A model generated the notes under the pieces. That model had not been told where the DNA came from. It was given only the letters and a program-made list of their open reading frames with translations, and did not search any database. Shown piece by piece: positions 8,963 to 15,669 of a stretch of 38,015 nucleotides of DNA; within the stretch, counting starts at the first letter, position 1, and every line of letters starts with the position of its first letter. Source of the DNA: Coriobacteriia bacterium (GTDB lineage Bacteria; Actinomycetota; Coriobacteriia; Anaerosomatales; PHET01). Position numbers and translations under genes: made by a program. The stretch is from positions 1 to 38,015 of the forward strand of contig WRDS01000006.1 in NCBI GenBank assembly GCA_009779675.1, in the 5' to 3' direction.

Positions 8963-9148
8963 CGCACCGCCCACAACCCTGATGCCACCCGCGCCTTCGA
9001 TGCCCCCGTGCGAGCGGCACTGCGCCCGCACCATGCACCCCGGGCAAAAACCGGTGCACTGGGCGGTTTTGGGCGTGCCACATCGCGGACATCGCAGCTG
9101 GTAGGAGGCGAGCCCGCACTCACGGCATAGGGAGCGTACCAGCGTCAT
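8906..9148 (-). CDS. Small Cys-rich (zinc-ribbon-like) protein translationally coupled to feoB
   Basis: This 80-residue reading frame starts at an ATG that overlaps the feoB stop as ATGA, a standard arrangement for translational coupling. The N-terminal 48 residues contain CRECGLASYQLRCPRCG, then CTGFCPGC and a further CRSH. These are two CxxC pairs plus extra cysteines, as in zinc ribbons or small metal-binding proteins. The C-terminal half is low-complexity, acidic, and encoded antisense to the end of sdaAB, so it may not be conserved. I do not recognise the family. FeoC, the usual third feo protein, is also small and has cysteines, but it is a winged-helix protein and this does not look like one. 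A role in ferrous iron uptake, such as iron sensing or FeoB regulation, is inferred from position only. Confidence 0.6.
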   Translation of the reverse strand: MTLVRSLCRECGLASYQLRCPRCGTPKTAQCTGFCPGCMVRAQCRSHGGIEGAGGIRVVGGASDGADDLHGDDAGDPADS

Positions 9149-11085
9149 GCCATCCCCAAAAGCCCGAGAGCCCGCCAGAGCAGCCCCCCGACAAAAAACG
9201 CTGCTACAACGGAACCGGCGAAAACGCCGATAAAAAACGCCCAACCGCGCTCTTTGAGTATAACAAGCGCCGAGGCGATGCAGGGCACGAACAGGGTGAT
9301 GGCCACCATGCCCACCAGCAGCTGCGCCTCAGAAAGATCCATCATGAAAAGACCTGCTGCACCAAAGTCCCGACGCACAAAGCCCATCACAAACACAGTC
9401 GCAGCCTCGGGCGGCAAGCCGAGCCACCCGATCGTAAGCGGCTTTGCCGCCTGAACCACCGCGTCAAGGGCCCCCGTGATCTGCAGCACTGAGATCAGCA
9501 CCGCCCCTACCGCGAAAAACAGCGTGACCTCGGTCATGAAATGCCAGACCTTGGTCGTGCTCTTGCGCACCACATTGCCAAGCCGCGGCATGCGCAGCGA
9601 TGGCAGGTCGATCATGAGATCGCTTGACTCGCCCGGGGTGAGCCGGTCGAGCGCCATCCCTACGACCCCGAAGATCACGAGAAGAAGCGCCACGTACAGG
9701 AACGCGTAGCCCGCCCCCGTGCGCGCCATCAGTCCGGTGATGACCGCAATCTGCGCCGAGCAGGGCACCGCGATCGCCATAAGCGCCGTAGCGATGAACC
9801 GCTCGCGCTTGCTGCCAAGGATCCGCGTCGTGAGCATCCCCATCGTCACGCACCCGAGGCCGAGGATGAGCGGGATCACCGCACGGCCATTGAGGCCGAT
9901 GTAGGTGAGTCCACGGTCGGCGAGCGCAGCGATCCTCGGCAGGTATCCCGAGTCCTCAAGGAGCGCGAGCAGCACGTAGAACCCGCTCACCAGCGGCAGG
10001 ATCACGGCAAAGAGATAGGTGGGCGTCATCGTGAGCACGCCGAACTCGCCCGCCAGGATCTTAAAGGCCGCCGAGTCCGGACGGAAGACGACCCCGACGA
10101 CACGCTCGGCGAAAGGCACCCAGTACCCGAGCATGACCTTTTCTTCCAGGATGCCCACAAGGCCACCGGCGATCCATTGGCCGAGCACCACCCAGAGGGC
10201 ATAGAGCAGCGCGAGCAGCATGGGGGTGCCGGTCAGCGGATGCATCATCCAGATGGAGAGCTTGGCCGTAAACGATGCCCCCGAGGTGGTCTCGCTCACC
10301 ACGTGGCCGCAGATGTCGTCGACCCGATGCCGCCGTTGGATGTACACCTCGTCGCGGCGGTCGCACGGCAATATCTTGTGCCTCTCGCTCACCACCTCGT
10401 CGCCCTCAAGCACCATGAGTGCCTCGGCACGCGAGCCGATTTTCTCCGTAAGCTGGTCCAGCTCGTCCTCGAACAGGTGCTCCGCATGGCCGATGCGCGC
10501 ATTGCCGATGGCCTCTTTGAGCTCGTCAAGCCCAGCTCCGGTGACCGCCACCGTCTCTATGACCGGAACGCCAAGAAGGTCGCCGAGCAGGTCGTGATCC
10601 ACCGCAACGCCACGCTTGCGGGCCTCGTCGGCCATGTTGAGCGCGACGACCATGCGCTTGCCCATATCGACAAGCTGCAGCGTTAAGAAGAGGTCGCGCT
10701 CAAGATGTACGGCATCAACGACGTTTATCACGACATCGCTTTCAAGGATCGTGTCGCGGGCGACCCGTTCCTCGTCGTTGAACGATGAGACCCCGTAGAC
10801 CCCGGGGGTGTCCACAACATCGATACCGCCAAACCGTCCGCAGGTGAGTTCCACCGTCGTACCAGGGTAGTTCGAGACATCCACATACGTGCCGGTCAGG
10901 GCACCAAAGACAACCGATTTGCCCACATTCGGGTTGCCCGCAAGCGCGACAGTCGCCGGCGCGGTCTGCGTCCCGGATCCAGCCCCAGACCCCCGGCCAG
11001 GCCTTGTCCCAGACTCGACCCCAGACCCGGTCCGCGAAGACACCGAGGATGCCGGTTGCCGAGGTGTCTGAGCCGAGGTGCCCAC
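9145..11085 (-). CDS. feoB: Ferrous iron transport protein B
   Basis: This membrane GTPase takes up Fe2+. The N-terminal G domain shows G1 GNPNVGKS (~residues 50-57), G3 DTPG and G4 NMAD, followed by a helical GDI-like region. A long membrane domain then has several hydrophobic segments and the conserved stretches VIPLILGLGCVTMGMLTTR and VPCSAQIAVI. Length is ~646 residues from GTG 11085, normal for the family. The start is uncertain. GTG 11085, 13 bases after the feoA stop, is used here, whereas a TTG at 11163 inside feoA has its Shine-Dalgarno too close. The first ~45 residues before the G domain are Ser/Gly/Arg-rich, low-complexity and probably disordered. The gene lies in an operon feoA-feoB-Cys-rich gene, probably under iron-dependent control. 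Confidence 0.95.
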   Translation of the reverse strand: MGTSAQTPRQPASSVSSRTGSGVESGTRPGRGSGAGSGTQTAPATVALAGNPNVGKSVVFGALTGTYVDVSNYPGTTVELTCGRFGGIDVVDTPGVYGVSSFNDEERVARDTILESDVVINVVDAVHLERDLFLTLQLVDMGKRMVVALNMADEARKRGVAVDHDLLGDLLGVPVIETVAVTGAGLDELKEAIGNARIGHAEHLFEDELDQLTEKIGSRAEALMVLEGDEVVSERHKILPCDRRDEVYIQRRHRVDDICGHVVSETTSGASFTAKLSIWMMHPLTGTPMLLALLYALWVVLGQWIAGGLVGILEEKVMLGYWVPFAERVVGVVFRPDSAAFKILAGEFGVLTMTPTYLFAVILPLVSGFYVLLALLEDSGYLPRIAALADRGLTYIGLNGRAVIPLILGLGCVTMGMLTTRILGSKRERFIATALMAIAVPCSAQIAVITGLMARTGAGYAFLYVALLLVIFGVVGMALDRLTPGESSDLMIDLPSLRMPRLGNVVRKSTTKVWHFMTEVTLFFAVGAVLISVLQITGALDAVVQAAKPLTIGWLGLPPEAATVFVMGFVRRDFGAAGLFMMDLSEAQLLVGMVAITLFVPCIASALVILKERGWAFFIGVFAGSVVAAFFVGGLLWRALGLLGMA

Positions 11086-11098
11086 AAAAGGTGCCGGC

Positions 11099-11392
11099 TC
11101 AGCGCGAAACGGGGTCGGTCTTGCGCACACGGATGCGCTTGGCCAGGTTGCGGCCAACGGCAATCTCCTGCCGCCCGCTTTTTAAGACCAGCGGGCCTGC
11201 TGGTATCCGCGTGACGCACTGCACGCACGAGCCTTCCGCCATGCCAAACCGAATCGCTTGCACCCGCGCCTGCTCATCGTCCACCGAGAGGATCTCAAGG
11301 TGCTCCCCCGCATGGACACAATCGAGCGAACAGGACTCGCATGCCTTGGGGTCAAACGGTGGGATGGTCTCTGCCGAATCTATGGTGCTCAT
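11099..11392 (-). CDS. feoA: FeoA-family protein with N-terminal Cys motif
   Basis: The 97-residue product has a C-terminal FeoA/SH3-like core, from about residue 32 to 90 (AIRFGMAEGSCVQC, IAVGRNLAKRIRV). FeoA is the cytoplasmic partner of FeoB. The first 30 residues carry CESCSLDC, a CxxCxxxC arrangement absent from the minimal FeoA fold, which might bind metal. AAAGGAG lies about 10 bases before ATG 11392. It is first in the feo operon, with feoB starting about 13 bases downstream or overlapping, depending on the feoB start chosen. Assignment as FeoA combines the C-terminal similarity with the position. Confidence 0.85.
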   Translation of the reverse strand: MSTIDSAETIPPFDPKACESCSLDCVHAGEHLEILSVDDEQARVQAIRFGMAEGSCVQCVTRIPAGPLVLKSGRQEIAVGRNLAKRIRVRKTDPVSR

Positions 11393-11476
11393 GGCACGGG
11401 AACTCCTTTGAGATGCATGTACGGGGATGCATGTGCATGTACGCGTGCTTGCCAGTACGGCGCTTTGCCTATGTGC

Positions 11477-11506
11477 ATTCTATTTGTTAGTACATGCTAA
11501 CTTATT
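11477..11506 (-). promoter_or_regulatory. feoA promoter with a palindromic, DtxR-like operator
   Basis: On the minus strand a -10 element TAGAAT occupies 11482-11477. Just upstream, between the expected -10 and -35, lies the inverted repeat GTTAG-N6-CTAAC (11486-11501). TTAG/CTAA arms are the core of DtxR/IdeR-type metal-repressor sites, but the 6-base spacing differs from the classical 19-bp box, so the repressor family is inferred. A repressor bound here would block the feo promoter when iron is plentiful. The leader to feoA is about 80 bases long. Confidence 0.45.
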
Positions 11507-11779
11507 TTCTGCGCTCATGCTAGCTCCGCCAGCTCCACAGCTCCGTGTCCAGCACGTGTGTCCAGCAGCACCGATAGAATCCCGCGCCTACGGTCGAAGC
11601 CGAGCTGAGCTTGGCCTCAATAAATGAGGCGGCTCTTAAAACCGCTATCGGCAGTCCGGGGATCTGTACGCTACACTCATGCAAGCGACGCATCCCCTGC
11701 TCGGCACACATACAACCCATGCCCGCGCCGCACCAAGCACCAAAAAGGAAGCGGACAGCTGCTCCCGAAAGGAGCCTCT
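11507..11779 (+). other. Leader of sdaAA; no gene seen
   Basis: Together with the feoA promoter region this makes a 387-base gap without a gene. The feo-proximal part (11410-11455) contains repeated GCATGTAC/GATGCATGTG elements. The sdaAA-proximal part has a strong Shine-Dalgarno (AAAGGAG, 11768-11774) and no long reading frame with coding character. An in-frame extension of sdaAA back to 11624 exists, but it has no ribosome site and no similarity to the enzyme. Confidence 0.5.
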
Positions 11780-12670
11780 ATGGCCTGGTCATCTTTCGCA
11801 GATCTTACCGATGCCGCAAAGAGCACCGGCTCCCTTGCGCAAGCGGTCATCCAGCGGGAGTCCGAGGAGACAGGGATGCCCACGGCAGAGTTGCGCATGC
11901 GCATGCGCGAGGCCCTTCGCGTTATGCGCGCTGCGGTCAAGCGTGGCCTTGACGGCGATGCCCACTCCCTCTCCGGCCAAGTCGGGGGAGATGCCGCTCG
12001 GCTTGCAGCACGGAGTAGCGGCATCTTTGCCGAAGCGCTCGCAGCGGCACTGGCTGCCGCCGAGGTGAACGCCTCGATGGGGCGCGTGGTCGCCGCCCCC
12101 ACCGGCGGGGCATCCGGGGTGGTGCCCGCGGTGCTGCTCACATTTGCCGAGCACTACGCAAAGAGCGAGGACGACCTCGTCGACGCGCTATTCACCGCGG
12201 GCGGGGTAGGCAGCATCATTGCAGCTCGGGGCACGCTCTCCGGCGCAAGCGGCGGCTGCCAAGCCGAGATCGGAAGTGCGACAGCGATGGCTGCGGCTGC
12301 CGGCACCGAGATGCTCGGCGGTGATGCAACCCGCTGCGGGCATGCGGCAGCCCTTGCCTTGCAGGGGTTGCTCGGCTTGGTGTGCGATCCGGTGGGCGGG
12401 CTTGTCGAGGTGCCGTGCGTGGCGCGGAACGCGACCGGGACGGCGGTCGCACTTGCCGCTATCGAGATGGCGCTTGCAGGGATCTCCTTCCCGATCCCGC
12501 TCGACGAGGTGATCGATGCCCAGGCATCCGTTGGCAGCGCGCTCCCGCTGAACCTGCGTGAGACCGCACGCGGCGGGCTTGCAGTCACGCCCTCGGCATG
12601 CCGCATAGTTGCAACCGGCCCAGGCAGTGCGGGCAGCACCGCAAACGATGATAGCCGAGGGGCGCGATGA
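11780..12670 (+). CDS. sdaAA: L-serine dehydratase, alpha subunit
   Basis: The 296-residue product matches the iron-sulphur serine dehydratase alpha subunit: GRVVAAPTGGASGVVPAVL, then cysteine-bearing motifs SGGCQAEIGSA, VCDPVGG and VEVPC, which supply the 4Fe-4S cluster ligands of the family. It catalyses serine deamination to pyruvate with the beta subunit encoded at 8294-8962. ATG 11780 follows AAAGGAG by five bases and is the clear start. The last residues (DDSRGAR and stop) are encoded by one copy of a 19-bp tandem duplication, so the C-terminus has been shaped by that repeat. The gene is separated from its partner by the feo operon but points the same way as sdaAB. Confidence 0.95.
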   Translation: MAWSSFADLTDAAKSTGSLAQAVIQRESEETGMPTAELRMRMREALRVMRAAVKRGLDGDAHSLSGQVGGDAARLAARSSGIFAEALAAALAAAEVNASMGRVVAAPTGGASGVVPAVLLTFAEHYAKSEDDLVDALFTAGGVGSIIAARGTLSGASGGCQAEIGSATAMAAAAGTEMLGGDATRCGHAAALALQGLLGLVCDPVGGLVEVPCVARNATGTAVALAAIEMALAGISFPIPLDEVIDAQASVGSALPLNLRETARGGLAVTPSACRIVATGPGSAGSTANDDSRGAR

Positions 12671-12684
12671 TAGCCGAGGGGCGC
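12647..12684 (+). repeat. Perfect 19-bp tandem duplication across the sdaAA stop
   Basis: GATGATAGCCGAGGGGCGC occurs twice back to back, at 12647-12665 and 12666-12684. The junction creates the present sdaAA stop (CGA TGA). With a single copy the reading frame would end differently. It looks like a recent slippage event and could vary between strains. Confidence 0.9.
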
Positions 12685-12757
12685 TTATGAGGATTGTATT
12701 CGGCTCGAAAGGTAATCGGAGTGGCCGATCTGGAAGACAGTCCGGGAGGGTGCCGAG

Positions 12758-13315
12758 GTGCCAAGGCTTGTCCGCCTGGGAACATGTGCGCTGCTGGTCT
12801 GCGCATCCTTGCTCGGCAGCGGGGGCTGCTCCTTTCGCATTGCCGTGGAACGGAAGGGCGAAAAAGAGACCACTGAGGCCACCTGGAAAACCACCGACGC
12901 GAGTAACCTCTGCTCACTCGCAACCAAGAGTGACGGCTCGCTCTGGGCGTGGGGGGATAACTGGCGCGGGCAGCTCGGCGATGGCACGGGTGAGAGCTGG
13001 TGGGAAAGTGTGCGACGAGACCCCTCGACACTTGTCGCCTTGATGTCAGGCAGGAAGGATGCCGTCGACAACGTGGGAAACATCATGCGCAAAGGCAATA
13101 AAAGCGTCCCTGTGCGTATCGGGGATGCGGCAGACTGGGAGGCTATCAGCGCAGGGCGCGATCACTCCCTTGCTGTCAGGGGCAACGGCTCGCTCTGGGC
13201 GTGGGGAAGCAACATGAGCGGCGAACTCGGCAATGGCACGGGGGGAGGCTTGCTGGGCTTTATGTCGTTCAGCAGCAACAGCACCCCCACCCGCGTTAGA
13301 GGCGCAACCGACTAA
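12758..13315 (+). CDS. Short RCC1-repeat lipoprotein, probably truncated relative of the surface protein
   Basis: The 185-residue product has a lipoprotein-type signal (LVRLGTCALLVCASLLGSGG before C24) and two RCC1 repeats ([17 protein letters not shown] and SLWAWGSNMSGELGNGT), separated by a ~45-residue insertion. The frame stops at GATD, exactly where a further blade ([10 protein letters not shown] in the large protein) would begin. There is no CWB2 domain. DNA of the blades, for example around 12930-12990, is very like the gene at 5562-8102, which implies common origin. GTG 12758 is preceded by GGAGG (12745-12749) with 8 bases of spacing. It may be a functional small lipoprotein, but two blades cannot close a propeller, so a decayed copy is likelier. 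It starts 87 bases after sdaAA. Confidence 0.65.
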   Translation: MPRLVRLGTCALLVCASLLGSGGCSFRIAVERKGEKETTEATWKTTDASNLCSLATKSDGSLWAWGDNWRGQLGDGTGESWWESVRRDPSTLVALMSGRKDAVDNVGNIMRKGNKSVPVRIGDAADWEAISAGRDHSLAVRGNGSLWAWGSNMSGELGNGTGGGLLGFMSFSSNSTPTRVRGATD

Positions 13316-13419
13316 GGCAAAGAGGTGACGGCCTCGCTATTGCAAAGTGCTCGCATTGTTTGCGTTAAGCCGTCAATTCTGCGGAAAAGCCGACGCTGAT
13401 GCCGCAATTGGCCATGGCC

Positions 13420-13680
13420 CTATCTGCCATAATGCCCCACGCAGCTGATGAGGATGAGATCTGGTTCGATAACGCGATAAATCAGCCGATTAACCTTATC
13501 GATACGTCGCGACCAGTAGCCTTGTAAGCCATATCTCAGCGGTTCCGGTTTGCCCAACCCGCTGTAAGGGTGTTCACAAGCATCCTCGATGAGGCTGAGG
13601 ATCTTGGCCACTTTCTTCGGATCGTTATGGAATGTCTCAATGTCTTTGGCGAACTCGGCGGTCTTATAGGGCTGCAACAT
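13420..13680 (-). CDS. yoeB: YoeB/Txe-family toxin
   Basis: The 86-residue product has the features of Txe/YoeB toxins of the RelE superfamily: FAKDIETF near the start, GLGKPEPLRYGLQGYWSRRI in the middle, VNRLIYRV, and a C-terminal SCVGHYGR close to the usual SC(R/K)xHY. YoeB cleaves mRNA in the ribosomal A site. ATG 13680 overlaps the antitoxin end by 17 bases. The longer frame reading back to 13794 was rejected because it lies wholly inside the antitoxin gene. The penultimate His-Tyr pair is present, so the toxin looks intact. Confidence 0.88.
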   Translation of the reverse strand: MLQPYKTAEFAKDIETFHNDPKKVAKILSLIEDACEHPYSGLGKPEPLRYGLQGYWSRRIDKVNRLIYRVIEPDLILISCVGHYGR

Positions 13681-13966
13681 AGTCTTCACCGAAGATATCA
13701 GCGAACAGCTCACGGGCACTACCGTAACTCTTGCCTTGCCCCCCCTCATACTCCTTTTCTGCCCGTGCGATCTTCTGTAGGAGCAGGAGATCATTGCCTG
13801 ATAGCGGGGGCTCCGAAGCAGTTAGGTCAATGGGAATGGACCGCGTGCGCACGATCTGCTTAGTGAACATCTTAAAGGCAGTGGGAAGATCAAGGCCATA
13901 CGATTCCGCTATCTCGGTTGCCTGTGCCTTCAGCTCCTCGTCCATACGGACTGTAACCGATGTCAT
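13664..13966 (-). CDS. RelB/DinJ-family antitoxin
   Basis: The 100-residue product begins MTSVTVRMDEELKAQATEIA, a ribbon-helix-helix DNA-binding start typical of RelB/DinJ antitoxins, followed by a segment rich in charge that should wrap the toxin. GGGAGG stands 6 bases before the ATG. It precedes and overlaps the YoeB-like toxin gene, the standard antitoxin-toxin order, and is expected to repress its own promoter. YoeB is more often paired with YefM-type antitoxins, so the RelB/DinJ-YoeB combination is a mild oddity, though known in Gram-positives. Confidence 0.85.
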   Translation of the reverse strand: MTSVTVRMDEELKAQATEIAESYGLDLPTAFKMFTKQIVRTRSIPIDLTASEPPLSGNDLLLLQKIARAEKEYEGGQGKSYGSARELFADIFGEDYVAAL

Positions 13967-13984
13967 ATCGTCCTCCCATCGAAA

Positions 13985-14044
13985 ATCAGCAGCGATTGGT
14001 TTCTATTATCAGTTAATTGCCAATAAACATCAATATTTGCTGAT
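13985..14044 (-). promoter_or_regulatory. Toxin-antitoxin promoter with nested inverted repeats
   Basis: On the minus strand TTGATG (14033-14028), 17 bases, and GATAAT (14010-14005) make a good promoter. Two nested inverted repeats surround it: ATCAGCA/TGCTGAT at 13985-13991 and 14038-14044, and ATTGG/CCAAT at 13995-13999 and 14020-14024. They are plausible operators for the ribbon-helix-helix antitoxin. The rest of the gap up to the Fic gene (to 14220) shows no coding signal. Confidence 0.55.
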
Positions 14045-14220
14045 GATCTCTGCTTATGGTTGCGGATGTTCTTACCATTTAGAGCGCCGAGCAACCGCTC
14101 GGAATAGGTGCCGAATTGTTTACGTCGAGTCGTTAATCCCCTTGGTGAAAGCAGCGAAAGCATACGGGGGTTTATAGGTCAGCAACCCGAATTTATCGGT
14201 CCCTCATTGCATTTTGCCGG

Positions 14221-15207
14221 TCACGCTCTGCGATCTGTCGGCCACTCCCTACACTTCCCGCTACCTGCTTGATCCTCGAGCCACTGATGAGGGTCCCCGG
14301 CAAACCCGGGATCGATCATCCAAACATCCCGCAGGCGAAAGGCGGGGATCGTCTGCCGTTTTGCCTTGTTTGCAGCAGACGGCCCAGAAACGCCTGCCTT
14401 CTTCGCCCACTGGGATAGTCTTACTGCACGATGCCCAGCAAGCATCGTGATGCGCTTGTGCAATGACTCCTGCAAAGCAAGGGCGAGTAGCCTGCTCATG
14501 CCGTGGTGGTCCTCTGTCACCACATACCCGTCAAAAAGAGGATAGTAATCGCGCCGCTTTCCCTTGTTGCGTAAGATGACCGGCGGCCATCCAAGCGCCA
14601 TAAGCTGTTGGTTGATAAGCACGCGCCCCATACGCCCGTTACCATCCACGAAAGGATGGATCGTCTCAAACTCGAGGTGAAAACGCGCAATACGGTCAAG
14701 GAACCACGGTGGGCTTCCGGGTGGCATGCCCGCCCTATCAGATGCCTGTCTGGCGTACCAGGCGAGCAGCACGCTCATCCAGTCACCAACTACATCCGGG
14801 TTGGCTCCTATGTGCATGCCGATGTATACCCACTCCTTGCCACAACGGAAGCGACCGGCCGCATCATCACGGATGTTCGAGAGCAAGATGCCATGCCAAC
14901 GCAAAACGGTCTCAATGCTCAGAGCCGGAGGACCGTCAGGGGCAACGAGTTCCGACACCATGCGCCCGAGGTTCTTGGCCTCAAAGACCTCCCGCACAGG
15001 CACCTCGCGCGATATGGTCATGCCGGTCAAGATCGACTCTGTCTCCTTCAACGAAAGCGATGACCACTCGATAGCGTTGGACTGATGGACCTGCTCGGGA
15101 ACTTCCGCCTCGGCGATGGTCAAGACACCTTCGGGGGCTGCTTCAGCAAGTCGCCGATAGACGGAGCCAAGACCCTCCAAGCGGGATTTTGTCACCTCGT
15201 TGACCAT
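14221..15207 (-). CDS. Fic-domain protein (probable AMPylase)
   Basis: The 328-residue product has the complete Fic active-site motif HPFVDGNGRMGR (about 184-195) and an N-terminal inhibitory-helix-like motif SNAIE (43-47). Tryptophan follows where Gly or Asn is usual. This layout (alpha-inh in the same chain, Fic core, C-terminal wHTH-like part around 265-310) is that of class II Fic proteins, which transfer AMP to a target protein. The target cannot be predicted. ATG 15207 follows TAGGAG by 7 bases. The gene stands next to the toxin-antitoxin pair, and the promoter carries an inverted repeat suggesting tight control. All catalytic residues are present, so it appears functional. Confidence 0.9.
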   Translation of the reverse strand: MVNEVTKSRLEGLGSVYRRLAEAAPEGVLTIAEAEVPEQVHQSNAIEWSSLSLKETESILTGMTISREVPVREVFEAKNLGRMVSELVAPDGPPALSIETVLRWHGILLSNIRDDAAGRFRCGKEWVYIGMHIGANPDVVGDWMSVLLAWYARQASDRAGMPPGSPPWFLDRIARFHLEFETIHPFVDGNGRMGRVLINQQLMALGWPPVILRNKGKRRDYYPLFDGYVVTEDHHGMSRLLALALQESLHKRITMLAGHRAVRLSQWAKKAGVSGPSAANKAKRQTIPAFRLRDVWMIDPGFAGDPHQWLEDQAGSGKCREWPTDRRA

Positions 15208-15261
15208 GCCACTACTCCTAACGGAGTCCCGAAGCTCGATTGTTTCCTTGACCTTACTTAT

Positions 15262-15303
15262 ATTATACGTGAAATTTCATAATAACTTATGCTTTTCACG
15301 TAT
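15262..15303 (-). promoter_or_regulatory. fic promoter with 10-bp inverted repeat operator
   Basis: On the minus strand a perfect TATAAT (15267-15262) lies 55 bases upstream of the fic start. ATACGTGAAA (15265-15274) and TTTCACGTAT (15294-15303) are perfect 10-bp inverted arms: one overlaps the -10 and the other covers the region just upstream of the -35. A smaller palindrome TGAAATTTCA (15270-15279) overlaps the first arm. A dimer binding here would control fic transcription; the protein is unknown, and the Fic C-terminal domain is a possible candidate. The remaining 15304-15460 is AT-rich with nothing recognised. Confidence 0.5.
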
Positions 15304-15462
15304 TAATCATCTAAGTTGTTCGCCTTCGAGATCCGCCACCCGACCGACCGGCATTAACGCCTCGCATCAACACACATCAGCTCCTGTGGACAATATCGCT
15401 TGATAGCGACACAACACATCAACTTCTAACGTAGCGCCTCACTAAGAAATGCCCGCAAAAGC

Positions 15463-15491
15463 TTGGCAGAGCATCCTCCTGCGAGTATCCT
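15463..15491 (+). promoter_or_regulatory. Promoter of the riboswitch/P-type ATPase unit
   Basis: TTGGCA (15463-15468), a 17-base spacer and TATCCT (15486-15491) fit a housekeeping promoter. Transcription would start near 15498, just before the riboswitch. Confidence 0.65.
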
Positions 15492-15507
15492 GGAATGGTT
15501 AGGACAA

Positions 15508-15626
15508 GTCAGAGGGGAGTAGCGCACCGACCATGAAGACCCCGGTCGGGAGGCACAGGCCGACAATCCCGAGCTGATATGTGGCTCCGGCCCTGCCGTC
15601 GCTTACAAGCGATCGCAAGACCTCTG
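15508..15626 (+). promoter_or_regulatory. yybP-ykoY (manganese) riboswitch aptamer
   Basis: The two conserved internal loops of this class are visible: GGGGAGTAGC at 15514-15523 and GCAAGACCTCT at 15615-15625. The flanks pair as P1 (AGAGG with CCTCT). Between them are GC-rich hairpins, including GACC...GGTC at 15529-15546 and the pair CTCCGG/CCTGCC around 15584-15598. The class binds Mn2+ and commonly precedes manganese efflux or P-type ATPase genes. The 3' side of P1 is also the first strand of the downstream terminator, so ligand binding would favour read-through. The class assignment rests on motif identity and context. Confidence 0.88.
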
Positions 15627-15655
15627 GTGGAAGACAAACCACCAGGGGTCTTTTT
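15619..15655 (+). terminator. Riboswitch-controlled intrinsic terminator
   Basis: GACCTCTGGTGG (15619-15630) pairs with CCACCAGGGGTC (15639-15650) around an 8-base loop, followed by a T-run at 15651-15655. The first strand includes the P1 3' strand of the aptamer, so the two folds are mutually exclusive: an ON switch when Mn2+ is bound. Confidence 0.88.
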
Positions 15656-15669
15656 GTTTGGAGGAACAT

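Noticed and set aside
13963-14163. 66-codon frame overlapping the antitoxin start
   Set aside because: It covers the promoter and inverted repeats of the toxin-antitoxin unit, lacks a ribosome site and resembles no family.
15265-15303. fic operator arms as additional parS half-sites
   Set aside because: The arms share TTTCACGT/ACGTGAAA with parS but are split 29 bases apart and overlap a promoter, so they do not form a parS.
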